A stretch of 44,125 bases of DNA from a bacterium (GTDB lineage: Bacteria; Patescibacteriota; Gracilibacteria; Absconditabacterales; Absconditicoccaceae): positions 1 through 44,125 of the forward strand of contig JAHDGZ010000006.1 in the NCBI GenBank assembly GCA_020631605.1, in the 5' to 3' direction. Below the pieces are notes generated by a model that was given only the letters and a program-made list of their open reading frames with translations, was not told where the DNA came from and did no database searches. Positions 1 through 12,500 of this stretch are shown here, piece after piece. The position numbers and the translations under genes were made by a program. Each line of letters begins with the position of its first letter. Positions within the stretch are counted from its first letter, which is position 1.

Positions 1-911
1 GTGGTCAAATTGATAAATCATGCTGCATGACGTAGTATCTCTGCTTTCTCTTGATCATCATCTATCCATCAGAGAAAAGTGATCGTCGGCCCGGCAATAT
101 CCTTAAGATACGCCTCATCTGGTCATGAACCCATGATCAAGAGCGGCACGTGAAGTGTATTGAAGAGTTCAATAATACGGTCATACTCTTTAACCAGACG
201 AACTAATCTCCCACTTGCTACTCGATAGGCACGAGGCGTAGCTACTGCAACATCGAAAAACACTTCACTGATACTAGGATATGCTATTACCGAGTCGAGT
301 CAGTAGATATGCGTGGCTTGCTCTGATGTATAAGCACTGTTGGTGTAGACAGTGTTATAGAGTCTCTTTTTTGTGTCTCGATGACGTAGAGGCCTTGATA
401 TACTTTTGAACAAGAAGAGCTTTATTCATGTGAGTTTGTTGATGTATTCATGATAGTGTGAGTGTATATACTGCATAGGTGAGTGAAGATAGAGTATGGT
501 ATCTCAGAGTGCAGTATCTTGTCACGGTTGGACAATATTCTTTGCTATAGCAAAAGATGAAATGATGGTTTTTTGAGGTTTGAGTTGAGTGGCTTTTCTT
601 CTCATCAAACGGACAAGAAGTGGGTAGAAAAACATGAGGTTTCTATAATCAAAGAGCCAACTCAAAAGAGGAAAACGGTGTTTTTGAAAGTAGGAAAACA
701 CAGCAGAGATCCAGTGAGGTAGCGCAGAGATGACAGGATATATCTTATTGTTATGCTCAATAGAGTCTACGGCGCTGATAAGCGTTATGATGTATTTTAC
801 GTCAGAAAAATCTGTCAACAATTCCTTCACAACATTGAATGCTCAGCCGCTCATCAGCCGACAATGCACCAAGAGAGAGTTTGTTTTTGAAGAGGAATTT
901 ACACTTGACAT
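1..911 (-). CDS. GT4-type glycosyltransferase, 3' end beyond window
   Basis: Table-25 reading: MSSVNSSSKTNSLLVHCRLMSGGAFNVVKELL...GRLVRLVKEYDRIIELFNTLHVPLLIMGSGPDEAYLKDIAGPTITFLGWIDDDQEKAEILRHAAGFIN; the GSGPD...L..IAGPTITFLG pattern is typical of GT4 C-terminal domains. Includes ORF 522..830(-). Confidence 0.8.
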
Positions 912-967
912 TATTTATGTAATATGTACAAAAATTGGATATATTTTTACTCGTTAGTAGTGTTTTG

Positions 968-2491
968 ATGCAAGCAATCGCAAAACGAATTTGTGCAGTA
1001 CTTTTTATTTTAGGTATGGGAATAGGTCTATCGGTCACTGAAGCCGGTTATACCAATTATAGCTATCCATACAACGCAAACTATTCTAGCTTTCCAGTAG
1101 TTAATTCCAATCCGTATTCTTTTAATAGGGCAGTGTCATCTGATTGTTTGATGCAATGATATTGTGGTAACACAGTCTACATGAATAGAGGATGATACGG
1201 AAACTATTATGACCAGACAAATAGCTACCCAAGACAACACCAATGATTGACGGACAATACGATCAACAATAGCTACAACACTACCAATAATATTGAAATT
1301 GATTATAAGGTAGACAATAGACACTACTATGACTACAAGTACAACTATAATTACAATATCAGCAACTCATACAATCAAACCACAACACAACAAGCACCCA
1401 TAGTAAGACCTCAGCCAATAGTTAAACCTCAAACAGTAGTTACTAAACCAGTCTATCAGATACCACAGCACGTGACACCAACGCCTACATACCAATGTAA
1501 GTCAGGTGAGTCTATGGTATGGTGAAAAAACCAATGTCTTTCAGGACAGTGATCAGTATGCTATCAGCGTCCAGATGGAAAACGATGTACAAAAAAAGGA
1601 ACTGTCGCACCTCCAACTTTCAATTGCCCTTCTACGTACCAGCCAGTATGTGGAGCAAATAGTGCAACGTATTCTAATAGTTGTGTAGCTCAACAAGCAT
1701 GAGTAGCAATTACATGTCAGTGAACATGTCCATGTAACAAACCTACACCAACACCACCTACCTATCAATGTAAGTCAGGTGAATCAATGGTGTGGTGAAA
1801 GAATCAATGCCAGCAGTGATATTGATCAGTATGTTACCAACGTCCAGATGGAAAACGATGTACAAAAAAATGACATACACCACCACCAGAAAACTGTGAA
1901 GAACAACCAGAAGAGGTGTGTACTACACAAGTGAAGTCTAAAAGAGGAGACAAGTATATGTCTACTCTCGGATTGACTATCCCTACATCATTAAGTCATA
2001 TCAAACAATACCGTATCCAATGGTTCAATGGAACGCGAAGTCAGTGGTATACACCAGGAAACAATGATATAGATCGAAAAACTAATTGTGAATGAAATAG
2101 TACACAAACAAACAATTGTGCAAGAAGAGTATGGTCATATTTCGATGATCATACATACGAAGTCAAAACTTGTACTATCAAGTATCCAACAACAAATAAA
2201 TGTACACAGACAACCAACTATTATCATCAACCACAACAACAAAACAACTATGGTTGATACACATCTTCTGCATACACCAACTCATATAGAAACTCAATAA
2301 CACCAACAAACAACGCATATGCTATTCAGAGACATTATGGTCCTACAGCAAGTCCATCAAGTAACGCAGCCTCAGCTTCTCACAATAGCCCATCATGATC
2401 TTCAAATTATGGATGGAATACTGATGCTCACTATACTGCAAACCCAAGAACATATGGATTTGTAGAAGATATCAACAATACCTTTAGATAG
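968..2491 (+). CDS. Secreted Cys-rich protein with Kazal-type inhibitor-like domain and duplicated Cys module
   Basis: N-terminal signal-like MQAIAKRICAVLFILGMGIGLSVTEA; low-complexity Tyr/Asn region; CPSTYQPVCGANSATYSNSCVAQQAGVAITCQGTCPC matches the Kazal pattern; frame 2 open across TGA to TAG at 2489-2491. Confidence 0.75.
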
Positions 2492-2500
2492 GAGAGTCAT

Positions 2501-3052
2501 ATGGCAAAGGCAAACAAACCAATGAGTTATCGATCAACTCAATCATATCACAGCAATGATGTATATACATCTATAGCAACAACACTGCGTGATAAGATAG
2601 ATGATACTGCAAACAAAATTGAGGATAAGTATGGTAGGCATAAAAATATCCAAATTATGCTTGGTTTTTTGGACAACCCTCATGGTCGTATGCAATGTGA
2701 GTATGTCAATAGAGACAAAAAGAAACTATCTAAGGAATTACTTGCGGCAGTCAACGATATTCAGTATCATATACAGGTCGAGTTTCATTTGAGACAGGCC
2801 CTGAAAAAGCAAGAAAGAAAACAGGCACATTTTTTCATAGGTCAGTTGGAGACAATAAGTCCCAACTTGTTGCACATAATTTTGACCAAAATTCATGAAA
2901 ATGAACGACCTAAAGAAGATCTTGAGTTACTGTTTGGAAAAGTACATCCTAATGACCGAATAGATGACTGGAGCGTCATTATTCAAGTCGCCTGATACTT
3001 GAGTAGGAGAAGTGCATTGTTTATCGAAGAAGATATTGATTGAGAGGATTAG
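2501..3052 (+). CDS. Hypothetical protein
   Basis: ORF 2501..2995 extends through TGA to TAG at 3050-3052; starts 9 nt after the preceding gene. Confidence 0.7.
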
Positions 3053-3100
3053 AATCGATACAAGTATACACACAAAATTTAACTAATAGGCATATGGTGA

Positions 3101-4444
3101 ATGAGACATATTCAAGACCAGGATAGCAGCCTATGAAGCTCCGAAGATGAATTTAACGTGTTGAATAGGGATGAGGTCGAATCAGTGATAAGTCAGTGAA
3201 GTATTTTGTTTGACTCCTTATCTGATAATGCTCCTTTAGTATATTCACAAAAGAAAGATATAGGAGAAATTATGGGAACAGATATTGCCCATATTAACAA
3301 TGAATGAGTAACATTCATGTTGCACGAAATACAACTTTTTGAGGAACTTGTTACTTATTGGGAGTTGTCATGAAGAGATCAAGAGTGGCTCACACGTTAT
3401 CTTTCTCATTTTTCTGATGAAAAAATGAAATCTATAAAAACTCTTGTTGCAGAGATTTCACATGTGTTTGCTGTGTTGCCAGAAGATATTCAGATCAGTC
3501 CACAATATGATAACCCAAAAGTAAAATCTTTAGTACATGCTATCAAGGACACTAAAGTTTCTCAACTTCTATTGCTTGAGGTAGCCAGAGATTATATTGA
3601 TGCGGAAAGATATAATATCTTAGATCTTTTGAGTATAAAGCCTGTGGCAGATTTGCCTGAACGAGAAGGGAATGTTCGTAAGAGATATGCTAGCTATTCG
3701 CTAAAAAGCATGAAACTATTTGATAGATTTTTCTTCAAACGAAGTCTTACGTGATTTGACCCGGATCGACTGAAAAAAAACACAAGATCTCTGGGTCATC
3801 AAAAACGAAAACAGCTGTTTGCCATTGCCAATGAGCTCAATGAACTCAATGATGATGAAGACTATACCGATAAGATCAACAAGATGTATAATGGTTACAG
3901 ATTGTCTGATCTAGTTGATATGATGTCTCAAGATGAAGGAAATAGATCTGAAGATGAACTATTTGAAGAGTCCAAAGAATCGAAAGCAAATAGATCGGCG
4001 GTGAAAATGGTGCAAGAATTTAAACACCAATATCCATGATTGGATTCAGAATTGTTTATACAGATAAGTGATGAAGTTTCTTCTAGGTTAGCAAACGGAA
4101 AGATGAGTTATGGAGAGGTTAAGTCAGAGATAATACAGGAATACCAGGATGAGTTTGAAGAAATAGAATTTGTCCAAGTAGAAGAAATGATCGGAGCAAT
4201 GTCAGAGTTTGATCATGAAAAAAATGAAGATATGAAACAGCTCGAGAAATTTATTAGCAGTAGGAAAGAACAGCTTTCAAAGATGTCAGAATGACCAATA
4301 CAAGAGCTGATAGAGTATTTGGAAGAGTGTTTTGTGGGAAGTAAGTCAATTGAAGAATTGTCACAACTGATACTAGACAACAAAAGACATGAGCTTATGA
4401 ATCCTTCAGAGGCATTTGATCTTGAGGTTCCAGAAGAGGAGTAA
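3101..4444 (+). CDS. Hypothetical acidic protein
   Basis: Continuous frame joining ORFs 3425..3754 and 4040..4294 across TGA; MRHIQDQDSSLGSSEDEFNV... to TAA at 4442-4444. Confidence 0.7.
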
Positions 4445-5881
4445 TTAGCTAAGTGATGTAGTAAGTTTTTCTAAGATAATTGTATGGGGCACTTGTCCTT
4501 TGGTGTCTCTCATTACCTGTCACATCAAAAATTTGATAGCAGTATCTTTCCCACCTTGATAGTCTGAAACGGCGTCAGGGTTTTTTTGTATGACAGAAGA
4601 AATAATTTCCATAAGTTGTTCCTCAGAGAGTCATGCTTCGTCAAATTTATGTGCAGACACAATAGAGTCAGGATCATCTCCTGTTGCTAACATTTCTTTC
4701 ATAACAATTTTAGCCTGACTATTGGTAATAGCATGAGATTGTATCAGACGCAAAAAGCGTATCATTTTCTCTTGATCAAAAGGAAGTGCATCTATCTCTA
4801 CAAAGTGCTCTTTGCAGTAAGCGGCGATTGGTCCAGCAAGCCATTTCACAATAGATTTGGGTTCAAAATCATGAAGAAGCATAGCATGAAAATAACGGTG
4901 CATGACAGGACTACCTATGAGTACGTTGATATATTCTTTGTGGAAACCAAATGTCTCAACATAAAGCTGAATAAAATCAGCAGGGATGACCAACTCACTA
5001 GTATTCATTGCGTCCAAGATAGTCTCATCCAAAAGCAAAGGAGGCAGATCTGGTTCAGGAAAATAACGATAATCGAGTGCATCTTCTTTGCTTCTCATGA
5101 GTATAGTGGTTCATGATTCAGCATCCCAACGTCTTGTTTGTTGAGTCACAGTATCTCATTGTTGTAAGATCTCTAGTTGTCTGGCATATTCTACGTGAAT
5201 AGCGGCTTTAATATTAGAAAAGGTATTAATATTTTTTATTTCTACTCTTGTTCAATATTCTTTTTGTCCAGTGGGTCTGATAGAGAGATTGACATCGACT
5301 CTCATTTGTCATTTCTCCAAATCTGCATCTCCAATATTGTTGAATCTTGCAATTCTTTGAATTTCTTTCAGGAAGTTAGTTACTTCATCAGCACTACGAA
5401 AATCAGGTTTCGTTACTATCTCAACAAGAGGAGTACACGCACGATTGAAATCTATAAAAGAGTCATCACCATCATGAATAGTTTTGGCAGTGTCAGTTTC
5501 AATTTGTAGGGCATGAATACCTACATTAGTGCTATTACTATAACTTTCATTATAAAAACTTACTGTTCACTCTTTTCCATATGGTTTGTAGAACTGAGTA
5601 ATCTGATAACCCAAAGGGAGATCAGGGTAAAAGTATGATTTTCTATCAAAAAGACTGGGGTTGTTGAAGCTACATTTTAGTGCTCTTCACAGGAGTAGTG
5701 ATTTTTCCACAGCTCATCTTTGTAAAACAGGCAAAGATCAAGGTTGTCAGGTACAGACAGGGCAAATGTTGCTATTGGGCTGCGTTTTGATGAAATCCTG
5801 TAAATTGCGACATGCACAAAAAAGTTTCTTCTCACTATTTATTTTGAGATGTATTTCGAGACCTATAACAAGTTCAAACAT
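4445..5881 (-). CDS. gatB: Aspartyl/glutamyl-tRNA amidotransferase subunit B
   Basis: [24 protein letters not shown]...NICPVCTGQPGSLPVL...[21 protein letters not shown]; GatB signatures, with several Gly encoded by TGA. Confidence 0.97.
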
Positions 5882-6092
5882 TAATCGAATAGATAGAACA
5901 AAAACAGTACCCAAAAAGTGCTTATTTAGAGGAAATTTGCAAGTCTTTCAATGAATTATCCACAGATAAAACGCAATTACATCATATTTAAAACAAAAAG
6001 AGTACAAAAGACTTTTTTGATAAGTGTTTTTTTGCTATTACCGCAGTGGTAGAGTATCATAAGTATATGATTTAGACATATCCTACAACAAG

Positions 6093-8636
6093 ATGCCAAA
6101 AGATCCATTTTTTCAGACTGAAGATCTACAACAAAAATCTCAAACAGCATGAGCAGAAAAAGTAGTAAGCCAGACTCCACAGGAAAAAGTAGTGCCAATT
6201 ACCACAGTTAGTGCTGAGGTGCAAAAATCAACTGAAACAATAGTCAAAAATGTTCAGAATGTAGAAAAGAAGATTATTCCGGAGAGTCAATCATCACCTG
6301 TCATCGAACAAAAAGAAACTTCAATATCCGAAATAGAAGCAACCACAGAAAACAATCCAGAGGAGATCTTAGAGCAAAAACTTAACCAAGTGGAACAAAA
6401 GACACCTCCTATCAAAAAGGTTAATGCACCTCAGAATTCAAATAGACAAAGATCAGGTAGCCGTCTATCATTTAGGTGAGTAATGATTGGTTGTTTGTTA
6501 TTTCTCTTACTGATCGTATGAGGTTTGAGTTTTGTCTTCTACTCAATGTTGGCAGATCCAAGTCAACAACGAACTATTATCCCACGTCAGGCAGCGCAAG
6601 ATCTACTTATCACATTTGCATGGGTATTCTTTGTAGTTATTTTCTTCGTGGGAGTATTCTTCTTCACAGTAAACATCACAAGATTGTTAAGCAAAAAGCG
6701 TAGCAAAAAACTTGTATACTCATTTGGTGCATTCATTTGATTTCTCCTGATGTTGTTGGCAGTGTGATTGGGTATTCCAACAGTAACATCTATATCTCAA
6801 GCTGGGGAAAGCAAGATAGATCGTATCGTTGACCCATATGTATTATTACCAGACGGTGCGACATACGCCGCAAGCGAACCAAGAGTCTTACTTATTGCAC
6901 CTACCAAGATATTCTATCAGCTAAATTCAGATATATACAAATCGAGAGTATTGTTGCCACTAGGTTCACCAGATGTGACATGACTTACTCTGAGTTGTTG
7001 AAACGGACAAGAGATTGGCTATGACTCAGAAACAAATGGATTTGGTTCATGTCTCTATACAGAGAAAAAAATATATCCCGTAACATTGAATCTACAATAT
7101 GTGGATAGACAAACAGGAGAAATCAAACAAGATACAAGAAAATTGGCAGATCTCAGTATGGATGCAAAGATAGATTTTGATATCGTTGATGGTGAATTAA
7201 CTACCAATGATAAGGCGGATGAGGTTCTCCTAGGAGAAGCTCCTGTTAAACTCCGTCTAGATGCTCAGGATATAGTGACAGCTTTCGGTTTGACAAGCAA
7301 TGAGATCAATTGGGATATAGATGGAGATGGAGAATATGAATCATTACAAACAGCAATTATCAAACAACAATTTCTCCGTTCTCAACTTTATACTATCAGA
7401 TATCAGATACCATGACTTTCACCATATGTGTATTCTATCCAAGCGAGAGTCTTGCAGCCAGAAACACCGGTATGTCAGGTAAATATTATACAACAATCAG
7501 ATAGTGTCTATCGTTTTGATGTAAAATTCGTCGAATGAAGCGAAAAGATTAGTCAGTATGCATTTGCTATCAAAGATCTTGCAAATGGTAGTGTGATAGA
7601 TCAGAAAAAAGTAAGATGAAATTCTTTGCAATATGATTTTCTTCAATGAGGAGATTATGCGGTCAAAGCTGCATTTATCACTCAGGATGGTAAGACCTCA
7701 TCTTGTGAGAGTGATGACTTCATGGTAGGAGATGTAGCATACGAAGTAGACTATGATTTGACTATTAAATCACCAACTGACCAAAAGTTTCTTGCTATCA
7801 ATGAGAGTAGAGTAACAGTCTCTGAAGAATGAATTAGTGTCAAAGAGTTACCTACAACATTACGCTTTACTGATATTGAAGTATTTCCTAGAACAACTGA
7901 AACCAGCACAACAATGTTGCTAGATGGTCAAGCTGTTTTAGCAAATGCAGATGGAGGATATGATGTGATTATTGCTACGCAATGAGAACATATGATACAA
8001 ATACAGTCAACTAATCAAGAGAGTGGACAATCAACTATAGTAGAAACTATTGCTGTAGACACAGACTTACAATGAGTGATAGGTAAATTGTTAGTAAGAC
8101 CTGATACGGTAGGAACAGAGCCTTTTGAAGTTGAGTTTGATGCTTCTACAACAAAGATCAATGATCCAGATGATGAAGTTGTCTACTTCACATGGGATTT
8201 TTGAGATGGAGAAGTAAAACAAAATATTAATCAGGCTATCATTAAGCATACCTATTATTTTGATGAAGATAGTGCTGATGGAAGATACAACCCTCAACTG
8301 ACTATCACAACAAAGAAATGACGTGAGTTAGTAGTTGATTTGGATAATCCAATTATAGTGAAAAGATCATTGAGAGACGCTCGTATTTCTATTGATTCTC
8401 ATCCAGGTCAGATTGCCAAAACAGGTGAATTTGTTAAATTTTCACTAACCGCTGATGGTGTACCAAGTCGTGTTACATGGACATTTGGTCCTGATGATAC
8501 ACTAGAGTGTGCTGCAAGAGAATGTACTGAAGCAAGTCGTACCTTTACTGAGGCATGAGAGTACACCATTCAAATCAAAGTAGAGTATGAAGATCATCCA
8601 GATGTCTTAGATGAAGTGGAGCTTATCATACAATAA
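6093..8636 (+). CDS. Membrane-anchored PKD-domain protein
   Basis: Frame 0 open from MPKDPFFQTEDLQQK to TAA; hydrophobic segments (GVMIGCLLFLLLIVGGLSFVFYSM; LLITFAWVFFVVIFFVGVFFF; a third near 6720-6790); PKD core YFTWDFGDGEV near 8190-8220 with TGA as the first Gly. Confidence 0.85.
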
Positions 8637-8637
8637 G

Positions 8638-9351
8638 TTACTTCTGACTAGCATAGAATCAGATGACATCGTTGACATCATATCTTGGATCTTGTCTATT
8701 CTTATATCGCCACTGATGTGGTTGATGAACATGCATATGAGAGAGTTTTTTCCAATCTTTGAATATCCCCGATGAGGTGCACAGTAGAGTAGTTGCTTCT
8801 CAAGATTTTATCTTCCAGTAACAGCTACTACGTTGTTTTTCGGTACGTTTTCAGCTATCAAGTCAGACTCGATTTTTTCCAATCCATTTCCTCCCGTAGA
8901 AATAAAGAGCCCACAGATTGGGAAAGACTATTATAGATTGCTCTCATGTGGTACTATTTTTCTCAATAAGACAATTGTTTTCTGTATCCCAAGTGAGAAG
9001 AGTAGTCGAGGATTTTTTATTTTTCTTTTTCAGTACGTTTTTTCTTTTGAGAAGTTGATCTATATCACTACCAAGCCAAAGAGGAATAATATTCTTGTAT
9101 GAGCTAAAGTATTCTTTGACAAGTAGATGCACCATCTTCATCGCTGCTTGTGAGATAAGCTGCTTCTCTGCTAGATGATAATCTACTGTTCATTCAAGTT
9201 TGTATTCACATCACCAAGCGACAGTCTTTCATAGTACAAGAAAATATTGACCTTGTAGAAGTATACAGTCTCAAGGCTTGGCATTAATTTTTTGTGGATA
9301 GAGAACAACTCTATCATTGCCATAATAGTTGCCAAAGTGGAAGAGATACAC
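8638..9351 (-). CDS. Truncated/degenerate PriA-like protein (start uncertain)
   Basis: GEQSIIVFPNLWALYFYGRKWIGKNRVGLDSGKRTEKQRSSCYWKIKSGEATTLLCTSSGIFKDWKKLSHMHVHQPHQWRYKNRQDPRYDVNDVIGFYA aligns by eye to PriA VLVPEIALT...W..I..GEA..VIGTRSALF.PF..L..I.VDEEH..SYKQ...PRY.ARDVA. In-frame upstream stop TAG at 9385-9387; GTG at 9351 is the proposed start. Confidence 0.6.
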
Positions 9352-9516
9352 GGAATCATATGCGTTATAAATACAGTGAGAGTACTATTTTTCTTTGCAA
9401 AATCCACCGATATCCCTATACTTATAGATGTATCAAAACAAGGTATTCCTTGCGATGATCGACACACACATGAGACAATTGTATCTCTTTTGTCTACTAA
9501 CCTTATTACAGTAATG

Positions 9517-12500
9517 TGAATTTTTTCGGCAGCAGAAAAACTTGCTCACTCATTGGCTAAACCCCAAGGAAAAAAGCAAACTGATATTTCTGTCTGATCA
9601 AAAGATATAATATTCCAGTTGTTGCCCTTTAGAGATAATGAACTATGAGTAAGTCATTGGCATGCCTTACTACAAAATTTTGTGAAAGTAAAAAAAGAAA
9701 TACATTTTTATACTGTATGAGATGTTTCAAACATTAAGTTTTTTGCAGTAGTACCTTCATCTTTGTCAGACTACTTTAGAAATCAGTTTTTTGCTGCATA
9801 TCCGACATCAGATTTAGTGCAATACAGCAAGGGATTAAAACTTCCTTCAGCACGAACATATGTGCATATTGAACCTAAGACTGAGATTGCAACCAAGGAA
9901 TACTTTGTGCAAGATGGCTCATATATTGATCCAATGAAAGATATTATGACCATCTATGGTTCAATTCCAAAATGATGACAGCTGGTGCTCAGCTACAGTT
10001 ATATGTTTAGTAAGTCCACCTCATTCCGAGAAAAGGTATGGAAAAATACTAAGAAGGTAGCAAATCTTCTGCGAAATGGAGCAAAAAAGAAAGAAGAAGA
10101 ATGAGATAAGAAAGATGATGCAGACAAAGTCATGCAATATGAGCAAAACACCAATGAGGTCTTGTTGGCTCTATGATGCGGATTTCAGTGAGTAGATGCG
10201 GTGACGGAGTCGACAACACTAGACGCACTAACAAAAACATACGGAGCATTGTTACAAAAAGGAAAGCTCAAGATAAAAGAGAAAAAAAGACATATTCCAA
10301 TGAGTCGTAGCCAGGCAGTCAATTTTTTTCATGTGCCAACCAAAATAAATTTTGTACAATGATTGGAATATGCAGTCTTCCGTAAGCTGCCATTCCCAAG
10401 TAATCTTCCAACGCCCGAGAATACCTCTGAAAAGGAACTAGCAGTATTGGGTAAGACAGATTACAAAAGTGAATTGCACAAGTTTGGGATCAAGGATGAA
10501 GACAAGTTTAGGCATGTTTATGTAGTGGGTAAAACTGGTACAGGTAAATCAACGTTTCTATCTAATATGATCAAATCTGATATGATCGCAGGAAAGTGAT
10601 TGTGTCTGATTGATCCTCATGGTGATTTGGTAGATACAGTCATGGAGCACGTACCAAGCTATCGTGTAAACGATGTAGTACTTTTTGATGTGGGAGACCA
10701 AGAATTTCCTATAGGATTCAATCTCTTGCAACACAAGACAGAAGAGGAGAAGTTACGTGTGGTCTCTGGAGTAGTTTGAGTGTTTCATAAGATGTTTGGA
10801 CATAGTCGATGACCGAGACTAGAATATATTTTGAGAAATATTCTTCTTACCTTGGTAGATTATCCAAATGCTACTATCTTACATCTCTTGCGTATACTCA
10901 CCGACAAAAACTTTAGAGAGGATGTGTTGGTGCACTTGAAGGACCAGGTAGTGATGTGATTCTGGCGTAATGAATTTGATAAACGACAAGATAGACAGGT
11001 ACAAGATGCGATTGGTCCTATTACTAACAAAGTATGACAGTTTCTCTCATCATCTATTGTAAGAAATATATTTGGTCAGCCGAACTCCAAGCTGAACATG
11101 AGAGAGGCGATGGATAGCTGAAAGATAATTCTAGTAAATCTCTCCAAAGGTCGTATTGGTGAAGATAATGCCAAGATGATTTGATCACTCTTGGTGACCA
11201 AGGTAGAGATTGATGCTATGTCGAGAGCGGATATACCGGAGCGCGATAGAAAGGACTTTATGCTCTATATTGATGAGTTTCAAAACTTTGCAACTGAATC
11301 ATTTGCGACAATTCTCTCCGAGGCACGTAAGTATCGTCTCTCATTAATAGTAGCTAATCAGTATACGTCACAACTTGATGAGGTAGTACGTGATGCTATT
11401 TTTGGAAATGTGGGTACCGTGATATCCTTTACGCTAGGTCGTGATGACGCTGAAGTCATGTCCAAGCAATTCAAAGAAATGATATCACCAAATGATCTTT
11501 TATCATTGCCTAAGTTCAACGCGTATGTGAAGCTTATGATCGATGGAGTCATGTCCAATCCATTTAATATGTGGACATTGCCATTATCATCTCCAGAACA
11601 ATCAGAAGAAACAAAAGATAAGATAAGACGTCAATCTCATCAACGTTATGCAATGGAAAAATGAAGGCTAGAATCTCTTTTGGATGCACGGGCCAAGAAA
11701 AATTTCTCCAAACAAGAGGCAATTGCACAAAAAGCTAAGTTAGAGTGATTAGGTCTCGGTGCGGAGGAGATAGAGACTCTTACTGATATCAGGATAGAAA
11801 AACGTTTACTATTGTTCACTGATTATGCTATTGCATGAAATGAGCCAGATATGATGCTGATAGATGTAGAGCAGTGAGATCACAAAGCGATCTGGTATCG
11901 CAAGCCTAGATGATTTGAAGATCATACCAAGCTAGACATGAAGAGAATCAAAGGAAAGGACTATGAAAAAGATGGCAAGAAAATATATGAAGTAAAAGTG
12001 TGAATGTACGAACACAAGACTATTCAGAGTGAGGATGGAGACTGGTTGGATATCCGGATTGGAACAAAGAAAGAAGTAGTAGAGCAGTTGGATCACTGAT
12101 TCCAAAAAAAGGATAAACGAAAACTAGTGTCAAATATTAACAAGTTGCAAAATCCACAACCTATGAGTTATTCCCCAAGACAAGAGGAGGCAAAGGCAGA
12201 TAAATCATTAGAGAAATACAAAGAATATTTCACAGCATACAAGCTTGGTAATGAAGAGCCAGATGAATTAATCGTTGATACAGAGAAGTGAGCACATAGA
12301 GCTGTATTTTACTCAAAACCTGAATGAATAGAGCAGGAGGCGACACTTGATCCAAAGAAGACTAAATGAGCAGAATTTGCGATCCAGTGACATACTTTGC
12401 GTATCACAGTTGATAAGTATCACCACAAAACACTACAAAATGAGGCTAATAAGCCTTTAGAGATACGGGTTGGAACAGCTGAAGAAGTTGAAGAGCAACT

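Noticed and set aside
5993-6017. AAAAAGAGT...ACTTTTTT imperfect hairpin in the gatB/PKD divergent intergenic region
   Set aside because: Short, bulged and AT-only flanks; expected by chance in this composition.
8840-8930. Alternative minus frame CGLFISTGGNGLEKIESDLIAENVPKNNVVAVTGR* resembling a PriA GTE.VEEEL segment, suggesting a frameshift
   Set aside because: The original frame aligns continuously with PriA (IIVFPNLWAL to QDPRY..NDV) across the same region; the alternative is short and terminates.
9183-9467. Minus ORF MCRSSQGIPCFDTSISIGISV...
   Set aside because: Different frame from the PriA-like gene, overlaps its N-terminal coding region, ends at TAG and has no recognisable family features.
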